NCBI GenBank assembly: GCA_034008185.1
Contig: CM067082.1
Coordinates: forward strand, 128,713,988-128,777,987
Reading direction: 5' to 3'
Source of the DNA: Gorsachius magnificus
Taxonomy: Eukaryota > Chordata > Aves > Pelecaniformes > Ardeidae
Length of the DNA stretch: 64,000 bases
Part shown: positions 12,232-25,062 of the stretch, in pieces
Position numbering within the stretch: position 1 is the first letter of the stretch
Layout of the letters: every line of letters starts with the position of its first letter
Made by a program: the position numbers and the translations under genes
Notes under the pieces: generated by a model
Seen by the model: only the letters and a program-made list of their open reading frames with translations
The model's database searches: none
Told to the model about the DNA's origin: nothing

Positions 12232-12690
12232 TGTCATGGTTTAACCCCAGTTGGCAACTAAGCCCCATGCAGCCGCTCACTCACCGCCCTCCTTGGAAGA
12301 GTAAAAGTGAGAAAACTCATGGGTTGAGGTAAAGACAGTTTAACAGGTAAAGCAAAAGCCGCACACGCAAGCAAAGCAAACCAAGGAATTCATTCATTGC
12401 TTCCCACCAACCTGCAGGTGCTCAGCCATCCCCAGGAAAGCAGGGCTCCATCACGTGTAACTGTTACTTGGGAAGAGAAACGCCTTCACTCCCAACATCC
12501 CCCTTCCTCCCCCAGCCATATGTGCTGAGCATACGGTGTGGGACACCCCTTTGGTCAGTTGGGGTCAGCTGTCCCGGCTGTGCCCCCTCCCAGCTTCATC
12601 CTTATGTTGTCAACACTGTTACCAGAACATATCCAAAACGCAGCCCCATACTGGCTGCTATGAAGAAAATTATCCCAGCCAAAACCAGCA
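12232..12690 (-). mobile_element. Solo LTR copy A of an avian endogenous retrovirus, internally deleted
   Basis: A solitary long terminal repeat left from an old retroviral insertion. It begins TGTCATGGTTTAACCCC and ends CCAAAACCAGCA, the same termini as copies B and C. Its sense strand is taken to be minus, because in that direction the family shows a CRE-like octamer, then a TATA-like word, then a TTAAA polyadenylation-like word. Compared with copy C it lacks the CRE-like octamer (expected at the junction near 12531) and about 75-80 bases near 12598. No clear 5-bp target duplication remains at the ends. No internal gag, pol or env sequence adjoins it. Open frames across it are by-products. 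Confidence 0.85.
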
Positions 12691-13192
12691 CTGTCATAAA
12701 GAGAGTTTTTCCCAGATTATGATGTGCTGCAACAGACTGCTTTGTTACTGTATATGCTCACCCCTGACTGAGGCTGGAATTCAGCTAGGGAATCTTTTCA
12801 AGGAAGGATTCTGTCCTATAAGTCCTTGTTTGAAGTTGGGGCATTTTTCTCTATTGTCACTCAGGAGCAACATGATTTTGCAGACCTCATATATAGCTGA
12901 AACTGGGAAGTGTAAGTTGTATTTTGGTGTTTGTCAATACAGTTTTACATAAATTCCAGTTACTGTCTATGGAGAATTCTTGCATAATAAATTAATTTTG
13001 AAACGGTCATTCAACTAGCAAAGAAATGTTTAATTTGAATCTTTAAAAATGGGCCACCACAAATGAATTTAATTAGGGCACGCTGTCCCAGAAAAGCTCC
13101 TGCTTGACTTTGAAGATCTGGAACAAAAGTTGTCATTAGACAATGGCCAACTACAGGAGAGAAGAGGCAGCAGGTTTTTTGGTTGTGGTTTG

Positions 13193-13235
13193 TTTTTTTT
13201 TTTTTTTAATTGCTGTGCTTACTTTTTTTTTTTTT
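13193..13235. repeat. Paired poly-T runs
   Basis: Fifteen T residues at 13193-13207 and thirteen at 13223-13235. Confidence 0.85.
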
Positions 13236-13669
13236 GCTTAGTGTACATTGGTATATCAGTTCAATATATAGCACAGTTCAGCAGGAGTAAAACTTTGTTC
13301 AAGTGGTGGAAAATTGGGCAATTGTTGAATGTAGTACTAGCAGCCCTGAACTAATAAGTATTAGTAATATTGCGTGTTAGTTTTTGAATACTTTGCCCCC
13401 CTCCCGGTTTTAATTTTTAATAACATGAACTTGAAGAAAAACTATCACATAGCACAAAAGCTCTCCTAAAGTGTGTTTAATCAGAAAAAGCACCGTGTCT
13501 TCGCTGCTGCTTACATGTTAGCGTAGGCATAAACTTTTCAATACTTGTGTACTATTTAACTCTAAATACTGGTTTTTTATTAATTCTTGTTTCAGAAGAT
13601 AAACGGATCACACTGTGACTCCCATTGGGTGTAACTCACTAGAGTTTGTTAAAATCCATTACTCCCCAT

Positions 13670-13701
13670 GCTGTAGCTGTGAAGTGCTGTAGCCGTGAAG
13701 T
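13670..13701. repeat. 16-bp tandem duplication
   Basis: The unit GCTGTAGCTGTGAAGT is followed directly by a copy with a single T-to-C change. Confidence 0.85.
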
Positions 13702-16700
13702 GTTTTTTACAAGACAGGAATTACAAATCAGGCATGTCTAATTGAAGTAAAGTGCTCTTAGACCTTGTTAGATATAATCTAATATATACTGTTTGTCTTG
13801 GTTTACCCCTAAACCTAATTGTTTTTGAAAAATGCACATTTCACTGTGCAAATAACTAGGTAGTTAGCCGACCAATTGCCCAGGCAAATATAAGACTTCA
13901 AGCCGTATTATACTGATGACAGTAATGAAAGCATCTTGTTTATAGTTTAAGACATTCATTGATCAAATGTTTACTCAGCTCCTGCTGCTAGTCCACATTT
14001 ATCAGAGTGAGAGTAAATTGTATTTTTTATTTTCATTGCTTCTAAAATAGAAGCAGAAGAATGTTGTGGAACATTTCTACTAATGTTTCAATAATAGCGT
14101 AAATTTTATTCGACTTTTAGAAATTCTTAGAGTATGCAATGTAGAATGAAGTATGGTGAACAAAGTACATGAGCCTATTTTATCTCCCAGCTAGGAAAGT
14201 GTTGTTTCCTAATCTGTGTTTCTTATTTAAGCACATGCAGTGAGCTGAAAATATTAACCAAGTGTGCTTTAGGCTTGAGAGTTTTCTGTGTTTGTCTCTG
14301 CAATGTGGCAGGTACGCCCTTGCACTACGCGTGTAGTCACTGCCGTACCCCACGTGGAGAGGACTGATTGCACATGTGGTGCTCTGATGGGTTTTGTGTG
14401 TCAAGCAAGCTTGAAGTAATGCTGCAGAGTATTGAAATTTCTACAAATGCACAGAACATCTGTGAGAGTGAGCTGTGGAACTGGTTAGTGAGCGCACAGT
14501 GGACGTGTCAAGATTTACAGATGTCCATTACTCCCGTGCAAATGTTCCATGTCCTTCTAGGAAAATAAACTCCGCTAAAGAAAAAAAAAACAACTTTTCA
14601 GGTATGTCTTTGTTATAGGAGAAGAGAGATTATCCTTAAGATTTTAAGATTTATTTTTACCTATTGATGAGGATGTCAAATCCGGGACAAAATCAATGGT
14701 ATTCCATATTTCTATATTCTCTCTTGTAACATGTATTGTCCCTGCAATCACCTGATAAGGTTGTAAGATTAATGATTGACTGTTAGGAGAAAGTGAGATT
14801 GTCACCTCTACCTCTGAGTTGCATGTCAGCCATGTCTGATTTCCAAATCAATGTGAATTGATAAATAATTGCTTGATTTTTATTTTGTGTTTGTGGGTTG
14901 TGTGTGATGCCTTTTTTTAATGGCCCTCTCATATTCTTGCATCTTCTCTGAACTTTTAAATGGCGATAATCTAGTAGCTAAATAACCTTGTTCTAACTCA
15001 TCCCAGAGACCAAAGACATGGCTTATCTTTGTGATCATGAGCTCAGAAGAAATAGTTGGAAGGTAGGATATTTGCAGTGTAAAAAAATCAGGAATGAGTA
15101 AATGTGAAAGTGAAGGAAGGACAGAAACAGAAGTAGACTGGCTAGTTGCAGCCTATTCCAACTGTCTTCTTGAATGTTTATGAGGAAAATCAGAACATCA
15201 GTTTTGATCTTAAAGTCTAAAGGAGCAGGACCCATGTGTAAAATCCATGGAGTGATCTCACTTCCAGCATCTGCAGAGGACGTGGGAGGCAGCCTGGTGG
15301 TGGGGCATCGAAGGAGAAATGACACTGCAACAAAAGTTGAAAGGTGTGGGAGACATGCCAATCGCCTTTGGGGTTGTGGAGGATGTCCGTTCTATTTCCC
15401 CTATGAGTTTCTGACAATGTACCGCAGCAAAGAGAGGTAGGGTTGTGTCACAGGTTGCATAGAAACTCACATAGCTTTATCTGGGCCTGAGCTTACGTAT
15501 TTATTCTATGTGTCTTACTGCTTATCTGGAATAGCAGGTCTGTATTAGAACAGCAGTAGGAAAATTACATCTTGCTTTTTTCCGCCTTAATCTGATCACT
15601 GAGGTGTTTTCTAAAATCAGAGTTTTTAGTGGAGAAAAGAGGGATTAGTTAGTAAGTGCTAAAATAGGTGTCTCCAAGTCAAGGGGGACGCATACTCTGT
15701 GTTTCACATCCCAAACTTGGAAAGGAAAGCCTTCCTGTGGTGGGGTAAACCTCTGGTCCCTTAAGGAGAGCACGAGCATCCTGCCTCTTCCTGTGAGCTG
15801 AAGTGGAAGGAAGGATGGAGGTGCTGAATGGGACAGGGTGATAAATCTAGAGAGTGGGACTTGATGCTTCTCCTGCCAGCACAGGGGCACTGTGAGGGGC
15901 TCTCATTCTCTGAGGAGCTTCTCCTCCTGTAGTAAAAGCTATATGAGCTGAAGAGAAACAAAATCATTAGTGGCTCCCTCTTTGCCATGTCTCTTGACTA
16001 TGTAAGGCAACAAAGCTTTGGTGGTTGTATTGCTGGAGGTGGAAAAAATCCCGCAACTTTTCTATGCCTTGATGATCTGCTTGCTCCTAAATACGGTTTT
16101 CTGCCTTCATGGGCTACGCTCAGAGCAGCAGTATGAAACTGAGCTAGTTTTGATCTCCTTCAGCACCTTGTCAAACAGGCTTTGAGAGACCGTGCATCAT
16201 GTACCGGACAGCTTTCCTCAAAAGTGATGCGTCTTTTAAGTGTTAATGATAAGTTACATTATGAACTGAGCTTTTGAAATGAATCACAAAAGATCAGAGG
16301 AAGCCTCAAAGGGCTCTTTTAAAGGAGACACTCCAGACATCCATATGGGTAGATTATTTTATCCTTTTGGTACCATAAAATGCTTATGTTCAGTTAAAGC
16401 CATCTAATTTGATTCCTGTTCATAGCCTGTTTTTTTCCACAGAAAGGTAATAATATGTCTTGACTTCTATTGCAGTCTGGCCTATTTAATAGAATTTAGC
16501 TAAACTTCAGCAGAAATAGAGAAGGCTTAACTTGGGTAGAAGCAAAGTGTGGTTTCTTACTTGTATTAATAAGGTAGTAATATACCACTGAACAGGCCTA
16601 ATTCTGTGAAAGTGAGATTGAAGTGCAAAATGAATTATCCTGTTGTAACTTCAGGTGAAACATGGATGCCTTTCACACAAAGGTTGATGCTGTGGGTATT

Positions 16701-19700
16701 AGCAATGGAAGGGACTGGAGGAAGTTTGTAAATGTAAATGTGTGTAGTAGACCTTTTCAAAGACCTCTTTGCAGTGCTATATAGGCACAAGGGCAGCTTG
16801 TACAGATCAATCCATGCTGACACTTGGTTTGAATTTGGGTAAGTTCGTATTTGTTGCAGCCTAAAAGTCAGTGTAAAGTGCAGAAGCTGCGCAGGACCCT
16901 GCCTGCCCCGCGCAGCCAGCGGCGCTCGTGGGGACCACAGCTGCGGAGCTGCTGGTCCTGGGAAGCAGCAGAGTTTAAAAACCATAAGAACAATCTGATA
17001 GAAATGTTTATATATCCGTCTTTTATGTTACTATATAGTGGCATGGTTGATCAATGTACTTCACAAATATCGCACACAATGCTTGCTTATGTTTTCCACC
17101 CATAGGATGTGTCCAGCTCCTGTGTTCAAGTTGCTATAGATCAGATTATTCCTTGAAGTTCACATTGCTGGTGACCTGAGTTTTGGCTATAGCATCTTTG
17201 GTTAGTGTTTTGATCTCTCATCTTTCTGAGTGCTGTTGTGAAGAGCTGTTTGCATTGATCTAGATTCTGTTTGCAGTAGTACTTTGCATTGGTGTGCATG
17301 CCCTGAAGTTAATCTGTGTTGTGCTTACAGATCACAGATGACTCCCGACATTTTTCAGAAAAACAAGTACAGTTTAACGTTTCTGTGGGTGCCTGTTCTG
17401 AGTCTAGATTGAGCTATTTCTGTAAAACTCTATAGATAAAATACAGAAGTAGAATGGCTAAGGTTTCCAGAGCCCAAGGTCGAAATTTTTAACCAATTTT
17501 GTGATGCTGACCAATAGCTGAAGACTCTGTACAGAGACCTGGGTTATATCTTAGCACAGCCTGTCTCATTTTCCTGCCACCTGCATCAGTAATATCACCA
17601 AATAATAGTAATTATGTATATAAACAAGGCAAGCTAAAATTAAACATTCCAAAAGAAACATTAAACACACAGTGTTCAGAACAAGACAGCAAGACTGCTA
17701 GCTTGATTTTTGGTTAATTTAGAGTAATGTTAGCATTTTAAGTGTTGATTGAAGTTATTGGCTGTAGAACATTACACTCAGAGAACATTCAGCAGGGGTT
17801 TGCGTTCACCGGAATGAGTGACTTCATGATGGTGCGCTGCTCAGTACATGCGAATGGTGGGTGTTTAGCAAGTTGTCTAGTGCCAGCTTACAAATACAGG
17901 GTTTTCAAACTGGCAAAGCTTCTTACCTTAATGAGGAGTATCATGCACTTATTAGCCAAAACCATTTCTGTAATTAAAATCTTTATTAAATATTTTCTGA
18001 GTGTAGTAAAAGAAAAATGTTTTGGTATGTTACAGAGCATTTCTTAGTCTATCAGTGCATTAGAATGTGCAAAACACAACTTTATTTTTTTTAAGCCTTG
18101 AGGTGAAAGGTGTTTTCTCCTTCTAGCTATTAGAGAGTGACTAAAACCAAAATACACGACAAGAAACAGTTTTATGATCCTCATGCTTCTATAAAATCAT
18201 CGTTAGGATGACAAGGTGTGTGTGATTGTGCATTTCCTAGTGAACTATGGTATTAAGTGGTTTACTCACAAATTTTAATTTCTTATTCTATATCTGGGCT
18301 TACCTTTATCATACTCAAGTGGAGATGGGAAGCAAGTCTGTGTATGCCATCACATTAATGCTAATTTGTGGGTTGTTACCTTAGTAGCATAGAGTTTTTT
18401 TAGTCCAATTCACATGTTTGGTCATACGATAAATACACATCAGGGACGGACTGTTTTGCTGCATGTAACTTGGGAATAACTTCATAAAGACTGCTTCTAC
18501 TGGGACAACAAGTTTCCAGTAGTCTTTAAATACAGCCCAGCCTTTCCATCTTGAAAACTGTTTATTTGTTGGCCCTGCAGTTGCATCCGTGCCCATTACC
18601 CATGACCTCGGGCATTGTAGCAGGAAGCCACTTGACCCCCGGCCTCAGGCTGCAGTGAGAGGCTCCATCTAGGACCACTCAACAAGGGCTGAGGCACCCG
18701 TGGCTGCCAAAAGCCATGTCGTCACCTCTCAGCACTCCCCACCTCTGACTGTCCTGGCAACCTTCCAAAAAAAGTAGCACTGTGGGTCTGAGCAGCTGTG
18801 GGCTTCCTCTGGTTTTGCCACACCTGGTCCCAGCCACCTCTTCCTGGATGTGGTCCTTGCTGTGCTCCCTGGTGGCTTGTCACTCTGGGGGTGTTCCCTG
18901 GCCCCTCAATTGGTGAGACAGAGATCTACACAGATAAACACATTCCTGAATGGAAAATATTACAGTCGTCTGTGTTGCATTGTGTTCCCTTCCCTGGAAG
19001 AGCGTAGATAACATGGTTATATGCATGATGTATTAAGCCCTAAATAATATGAAGGAACTGAATTATGTAGCTAGCTTTAGTATGTATTCTTTCCATGATC
19101 AAGATAGTGGGCGAATGGTGAAATTGAGTTAAATACAATATATGTACAGAACCACGTGCCACTGGTGCAGTAACTCAAAACAGTTTGTTACTCAGTTGTC
19201 ATTAGTTGCTTGTTGGATGGTAAGAAGGTTGAATTGGAATCTCATGTTCAGCAATCAATAAACTTGTAAATGCTCTCACTGAATAGGTTAAAATAATGTA
19301 TCATTTTGTGTAAATGGACCGTGTGCATTTGTAATGGTAAGCAATCTGTAAAAGAAAAAAAATAAAGCATTTGGAATTTTTTAATGGAAATTATGGTATT
19401 GTGTAATTTTTTCTTACTATTTTAAATATTAGTTTGAAATGCATATGAAGACTTTGTCTTCACTAATGATTCCACTTAATAGAGAAGTAACATAAGGATA
19501 CAGTCATGCTCTAGGGTATTTGAAAATTGCCTCGAGTTTTCTAAGTAGCTCAAGGCATTTTGACAAGACACGTCTAGGGCTGTTGCAGGTCCTGTGACAA
19601 ATTCATGTCACATTTTGTATTACATTTTGTAGGATAGAATTTACTGTTTCCTCCTTTTAGATAATCTGTCTGAGTAGGAGATGCCTATCATTTAAGAGAT

Positions 19701-21662
19701 TAATGAATGGTTATCTGAGTAAAATTTATTTTCCTTTACCTCTCAACTATTTGTGGTAACGTGATATCTGTCATGTTATGGGGTTACAGATTACTAGGAG
19801 GACAAAACTGAATAGAAATTATAATCATTCATGTGAGATAAAAGAAAAAATAGGTAAAATCCAAGCACTCTGTCCTGCTATTGAAACTGATGATTTCATT
19901 TGAGGGTTGATTTCACCACAAAACTATTAAAGTCACCTTACAGGCAAGTTGGCTAGTAATTTTCTGTTGTGGTCTTTGACTATAACCAACCTCAAATATT
20001 AGGTTTTTTCCCCCCCCAGTGATTTTGGGAGCTATTCACATCACCTGCACCTCATATTTATTTTAGCTACTATGTTTGAAGTAAAACCCCTAATTTTTAA
20101 TGCAGATACTCTTGGCTTGTGCCCTAGAGGAGATTTTCTTATGTTATATATCTTAGCTAGACAGTGTGAATGCCCTCCATGAGCCAAACCATGTCTATGG
20201 TTGTTCAGTCAGCTTCAGTGCACTCAGCAGGATCGCATGGGTACAGTAGAGATCAGAATTCATTTAGTATGCTCTATTAGCATGTATTCTTTCATTGAGA
20301 ATAATAGTCTAATATATTATTCACTCCTTTCATGAAATCACAAGGATGTGTGTAATGAAAATGAACATTATGGGGTTTTTTTTTCATGCGTGGTGAATTG
20401 TTTATAAAGTCCTTTGTATACCCAACAAAAAAATCCTCTCACAGGGAGAATTGGTTTGGGTGAGTATGTTAATTCTGTAACCAGAGTAAGACTGTTTGCT
20501 CATACTAATCAGTTAATTCTTGAAAGGAATTCCAGTAAAGTAAGTAATCTAGGCCGAATATGTGACCAATACTAGGTATCCGCCATAATAGAAGCAAATT
20601 GCTATGGGCTACATTTCGTAGAGTAAAATGGGACAATAAGCATTTCTAAGCCTTCCCTAGGGAGAGAAAAAGAAGACCTTTGGCCTAAATTTACATTCTG
20701 ACAAAGAGAAAATACATTTTAATTCCTTGCATTTTAAGCTGATGTTACTTTTCCAACACTTGGTTGGAACCTCTGCCCTTGGAATTAGCGGTTTGTTAAG
20801 AAACTGTAAAAATTGCAGATGCACTGAATGTGGTAGCATTCTTTCACCAAAATTTCAAAGTACTAATAGGAGCTTTTCAGGTTTCTTTTTTTTACTAATA
20901 TTTGAACTATGTGGGTTTAGATGCAAACAACTGGGTTTATATGCTTTTCTTTTGCCCTAGTGTTCCATACACCCGTTCCTCTATATAGTATTTCTTGTAG
21001 AAGATCCTATCTAAGAATGTTAAACAAAATATGACTGTTGTGTAAATAAGAATACTGTGAAAATGGAAGACAGGTGTAAAACTACCCGTACAGAAGCTTA
21101 AATTGAAAACATGTTGTGTGAGATATTTGTGCAGTGGTTTCCCTGCTTGCTGAGACGTAATTACCATGACAATTTGTTGTTAGGCTGCTTACAATGCATA
21201 TATGAAGTCATCATTGGAAGACTTTAAAAAAAAAACCTTGCTAAAGCGAGTGAGGTTGTGTTGAAGGAGAGAATCTGCAAGAATGATTCCCGTGTCAACA
21301 AGACCTATTTGGTATCAGATTTATCTCTGTGCACAATGGTGGTGGAATGAAAGCCTCCACAGGTTTTGGGAGTCCTGGCCAACAATTCAATACAAGAGGA
21401 CTGAACTGTGGTGCAAGTAGTTTGATAATACTGTCTTTGTCGTAGATAACAGTAAAACAAGACCATACTTTGACTGAAATGTGTGATAAAAGTTGAAAAC
21501 TTCTTGATACTTAGGCCTTAATTCAGAAGTGGTTTTGAAGAAATGGAACTTGTGGTTCCTGTTTAAGCTCATTAACTTCTTTTTATGGCTAATAGTGCAT
21601 TTTGTTCAAGATGGTATTCTGGAATAGCCAAAACCATTTTTAATTTCACATTTACTTTGTAG

Positions 21663-21801
21663 ATTTATCCAAAGTAGCAATGACATCATCTTTCAGCTTG
21701 GTGCACTTACAGATGTCATGAAAACTGAAGAGCTGGAGGAACATCCATTCTTGCTTTCAGATTTTCCAGGTAGACCAGTGGCTCAGACATTTTCTTTAGT
21801 G
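21663..21801 (+). other. Candidate internal coding exon of an unidentified gene
   Basis: A 139-base segment has the look of an internal exon. It is preceded by a pyrimidine-rich acceptor ending in ACTTTGTAG and followed by a G|GTAAGC donor. After one leftover base it stays open for 46 codons in one frame, beginning FIQSSNDIIFQLGALTDVMK and continuing through an acidic stretch TEELEEHP and then LLSDFPGRPVAQTFSLV. The composition is protein-like and unlike translations of the AT-rich flanks. The other two forward frames contain stops. I do not recognise the family. There is no start codon or terminal exon nearby, so the rest of the gene, if real, lies behind large introns. By chance a window of this size can contain such a segment, so confidence is low. 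Confidence 0.22.
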
Positions 21802-22710
21802 GTAAGCCTGGTATTTATCTTCTCCTTTTGTCCAGAGGACTCGGATCCATAGTTCTCATTGCATAGACTAGGGGGATAAATATTTTCTGTTAATAGTTAC
21901 TTACCTTCATTGAAGCATTCTGCAGCACAAGATACTACACATAAAGAGGTTAGCTAATTGCAATGAGATAGTAATTTTTGCCCTTTCTTCTAGTGAATAT
22001 TCAGTATTGTCTTACAAAACTGGCCAAATATCCTTGAGCAACCTCTCATGCGAATCACTCTGGTGATTGATCTCCGTTGTTATACGGGAATACAACTCTC
22101 ACGGTAGCTCATAAAATGCAATCTGTCCTTTTGTACAGTTGATTCTGAATGTTAGTGCCAAGATCTTAATGGATTAGAAACTTCCAGGGAGGCACTGATG
22201 TCTTGTGACAGGGATTTATTTTTCAGAAGATGTCCCCACTTTAGGAGATGTTATGTAGCTGCTTCAGCACATCTAGAGCTTCTGTGTTGTCCTTTGCTTT
22301 ACTGTGCATCATCTGTGTAGTATCTAGTAAAAAGCTACATGGATTTCTGTGAGATGGATTGCCTGAGAAGGAAATGGCTGAGAGTGAAAGAATATGTTGC
22401 CCTTAGGAAGCCCTAAATTGTCTTTGCCTTCCAGGCTTAGTGATTGCCTTGAGTTTGAAAATGAATTAGAAATATTTGGCATGTTCTACATGGTACAGAA
22501 GGAAATGCCCATATAAATGCCATGATGCAGCATCAAATATAAAAACTTGAAGGAACTAAGGTGTATGATAAACTGGCCATGCATAAGAACTGCTCCAGGC
22601 TTTATTTACTTGAAGTAGCTGAATGTTTTCATTATTTCCAGGGGTGTTGTACGTACCTAATTTATCACTACAAGCTTTCTATTTTGTTTTTTGGACTCTC
22701 AAATCAAGCA
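21802..22710. other. Non-coding DNA after the candidate exon
   Basis: Nothing recognised. If the exon at 21663-21801 is real, this would be intron. Confidence 0.5.
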
Positions 22711-22910
22711 TTTTTTTACTGAGAGAGTGGTCAAACACTGGAACAGGCTTCCTAGAGAGGTGGTCATGCCCCAAGCCTGTCAGTTTTTAAGAGGTGTTTC
22801 GACAATGCCCTTAACAATGTGCTTTAACTTGGTCAGCCCTGAAGTGGTCAGGCAGCTGGACTAGATGATTTCTGTAGGCCCCTTCCAACTGGAATAGTCT
22901 AGTCTAGTCT
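22711..22910 (+). mobile_element. CR1 LINE 3' end with a 5-bp tail repeat
   Basis: Plus-strand 3' end of a CR1 element. It starts in the conserved 'actgagagagtggtcaaac' stretch and runs through 'cctagagaggtggtc' and 'gactagatgatttctgtagg' to a tail of TCTAG units. The body and the 5-bp tail differ from the other CR1 ends here, which mostly end in ATTCTATG units, so it belongs to another subfamily. Only the 3' untranslated part and the last codons remain. Confidence 0.85.
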
Positions 22911-25062
22911 GCTCAAACATGACACGTGAACTGGTTCTGCATTGAAAGCATAAATGATACCTCTATACTGATGTATCTGCTATACTCCAGAGGGTCTGGG
23001 TGCATGCATTCCTTCTCAAGTTTAGCTGCACACTGCCTGCCTGACAGCACCAGGACAAGATGCCCCCTTGGAACATCCATCCCTAGAAAGAGAGCAAACA
23101 AAAGACTTTGGGTTTCAAATAAAATTGAGAGCAAAGATCTTCAAACAGGATAAAAATAGGCCCCTGAGAACCTGAGACACCCTCTGGGAGATACTTCAGT
23201 CATTCCTATGTAGAATTTGTGGGATGCTTATTTCCAGATCAAGGCTGAACAGCTGGCCTATTTAAATAAGCAAGGCAAAGGTAGAAATTACATACAACTG
23301 ATACACACAGTTGTTTGTATGTATGTATAAATCTGTATGTAATAGCCTGAGCTTCCCTGAGTGTCTGTTAGGTCTGTAATGAAATTGTTGACTAAAATTC
23401 CTAATGTTTAGCAGATTAGATGGAGAAGTAGCTTGGAAGTTCAGGTCCTGCTGCTTTTGCAAAGAAGTGCATGCGCTCAGTATTTTCAGCATGTCCAGGC
23501 CATGCCCATGTATGTGCTAGATTCCTCCACAGTGAAATAGAAATCACTGTTTATCTCTAGGAACAGTGCACTGAGGTGAATGTCTAGGGCATAAGACTTG
23601 TCACACTCTATGGTGAGCATATATCGTGTGTCTTAACCATGCTTCAGAAGCACTTTTCCTATGAAACTCAGATAACACACAATCTATTTCTACTGAAGGG
23701 TAGTTTTGGTTTTTTTTTTCCTCTGTGGCAGTCAATCACAGTGACAAGAGGTAGGATTTTGCCCTTATTGATTTGCCCTGTCTAGTCTCACTCAGCTCCA
23801 GGAATCACAAGAGGCCATTTTAGACATTAAAAAAGAAATGTCCTTGCAATGTCTTTCTACGTCATTTTGCTTTTGCCATTGAAAACATGCGCTGCTGTGT
23901 CACAGTTATGATTTGGCCTAAACATTTGCATAGATTATAGGGTGTTAACACAATTTCTAGTAACTTCAACAGTCATTTCTTTTAATAGAACAATAGAACC
24001 AAATGACCCTTGATCAACGATTTTTCCTAGTTGTTCTATTTTGCATATCCCATACTATCAGCTTCCAGATGTACATCAAACTGTTGTAGTCTGTTGTTGA
24101 GCCACACATTCAGAAAGGGTTTAATATTTTGCCTAATTTTATATAAATAGAATATAACACTTACAATGACTTTTAAAAATAGAATGTGTACAAGCTCAGC
24201 TAGCATCTGGTCTAAATGTTCACTTAGAGCAGTCAATATATTTAGCAAGTTCATATTTGGGGACTTGATAGAAGTGACCATATATCATGAGAAATACTAG
24301 CTGATAATCCTAAAGAGGTGTGAAATTCTTTTAAATACCATATTTGGGGGAATTTTAGAAAATAAATGGCAGTTTGGGCGTTTGTCCTCAATGGTATGAT
24401 TATGTTATAGAAAAGTTTTAGCTTTGTTTGCTTGATTTAAAAGTGAGGCTAAATGTTGCCTTCGAGCATGGAAAGGACTACAAGAACAGAAAGGTTATTT
24501 GCTCTTCAAACTGTGAAAACAGTGTGTGTATTCTTAACTTTCTCCGAGTGAGTTACAACGATTTTTGAACTAACCAAACCCATTTATTTATAGAGAAGTT
24601 GAACTGCAGTCACTGTTGGTTTTGTTTAGCTACTGTCTTTGTTTTGTTCCTTTGGCACAGCAGGGCTCTGCACAGTAAATGTTGAGCTTCCCTGCCTTGA
24701 AGATAAAAATTCCTCATGGGTGAGTCTGAAATGGTTACACAAACAAGAACTAACAGCAATCATGGACCCACTCTTTTCTTAAATAGGCAGAAATTTTTTT
24801 TTGACCTTGTTCTCTGTAACCTAATGGCACAGACAAGTGTATGATTATAAAAATCACAGCATAAACAGAAATGCCTTCCTAGAACAACATACTAGTTGCA
24901 ATTAGCTCTGAAGTTTGCTGGATCTATGTCTGATAAAGGACTGATTTTTATTATTTATTTTCTCCTCCCCAGCCATTTTTTTGGGAAAAAGGTACTACCT
25001 GTACCACCAACCTTGCCTCACTTAGGTCTTCAGGCCATTGTAACTCTAGAAGGATACATTTA
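22911..25062. other. Non-coding DNA with no recognised gene
   Basis: AT-rich unique sequence; open frames are under 85 codons and unconvincing. Confidence 0.55.

Larger units (their letters stand above)
12691..21662. other. Non-coding DNA with no recognised gene
   Basis: Mostly unique AT-rich sequence. T runs lie at 13193-13207 and 13223-13235. A 16-bp unit is repeated in tandem at 13670-13701. An AATAAA word followed 11 bases later by ten A residues sits at 14564-14590. GC-richer stretches occur at 15770-15900, 16884-16935 (CpG-dense) and 18600-18930. Open frames in these stretches overlap on both strands and are not convincing. Confidence 0.5.

Noticed and set aside
12468..12952. Plus-strand frames of 84 and 138 codons.
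   Set aside because: They lie mainly within LTR copy A, antisense to its inferred transcription, and run into flanking DNA.
19362..19367. AATAAA in a setting like the end of a 3' untranslated region.
   Set aside because: AT-rich DNA contains many such words, and no coding exon was found upstream on the plus strand.
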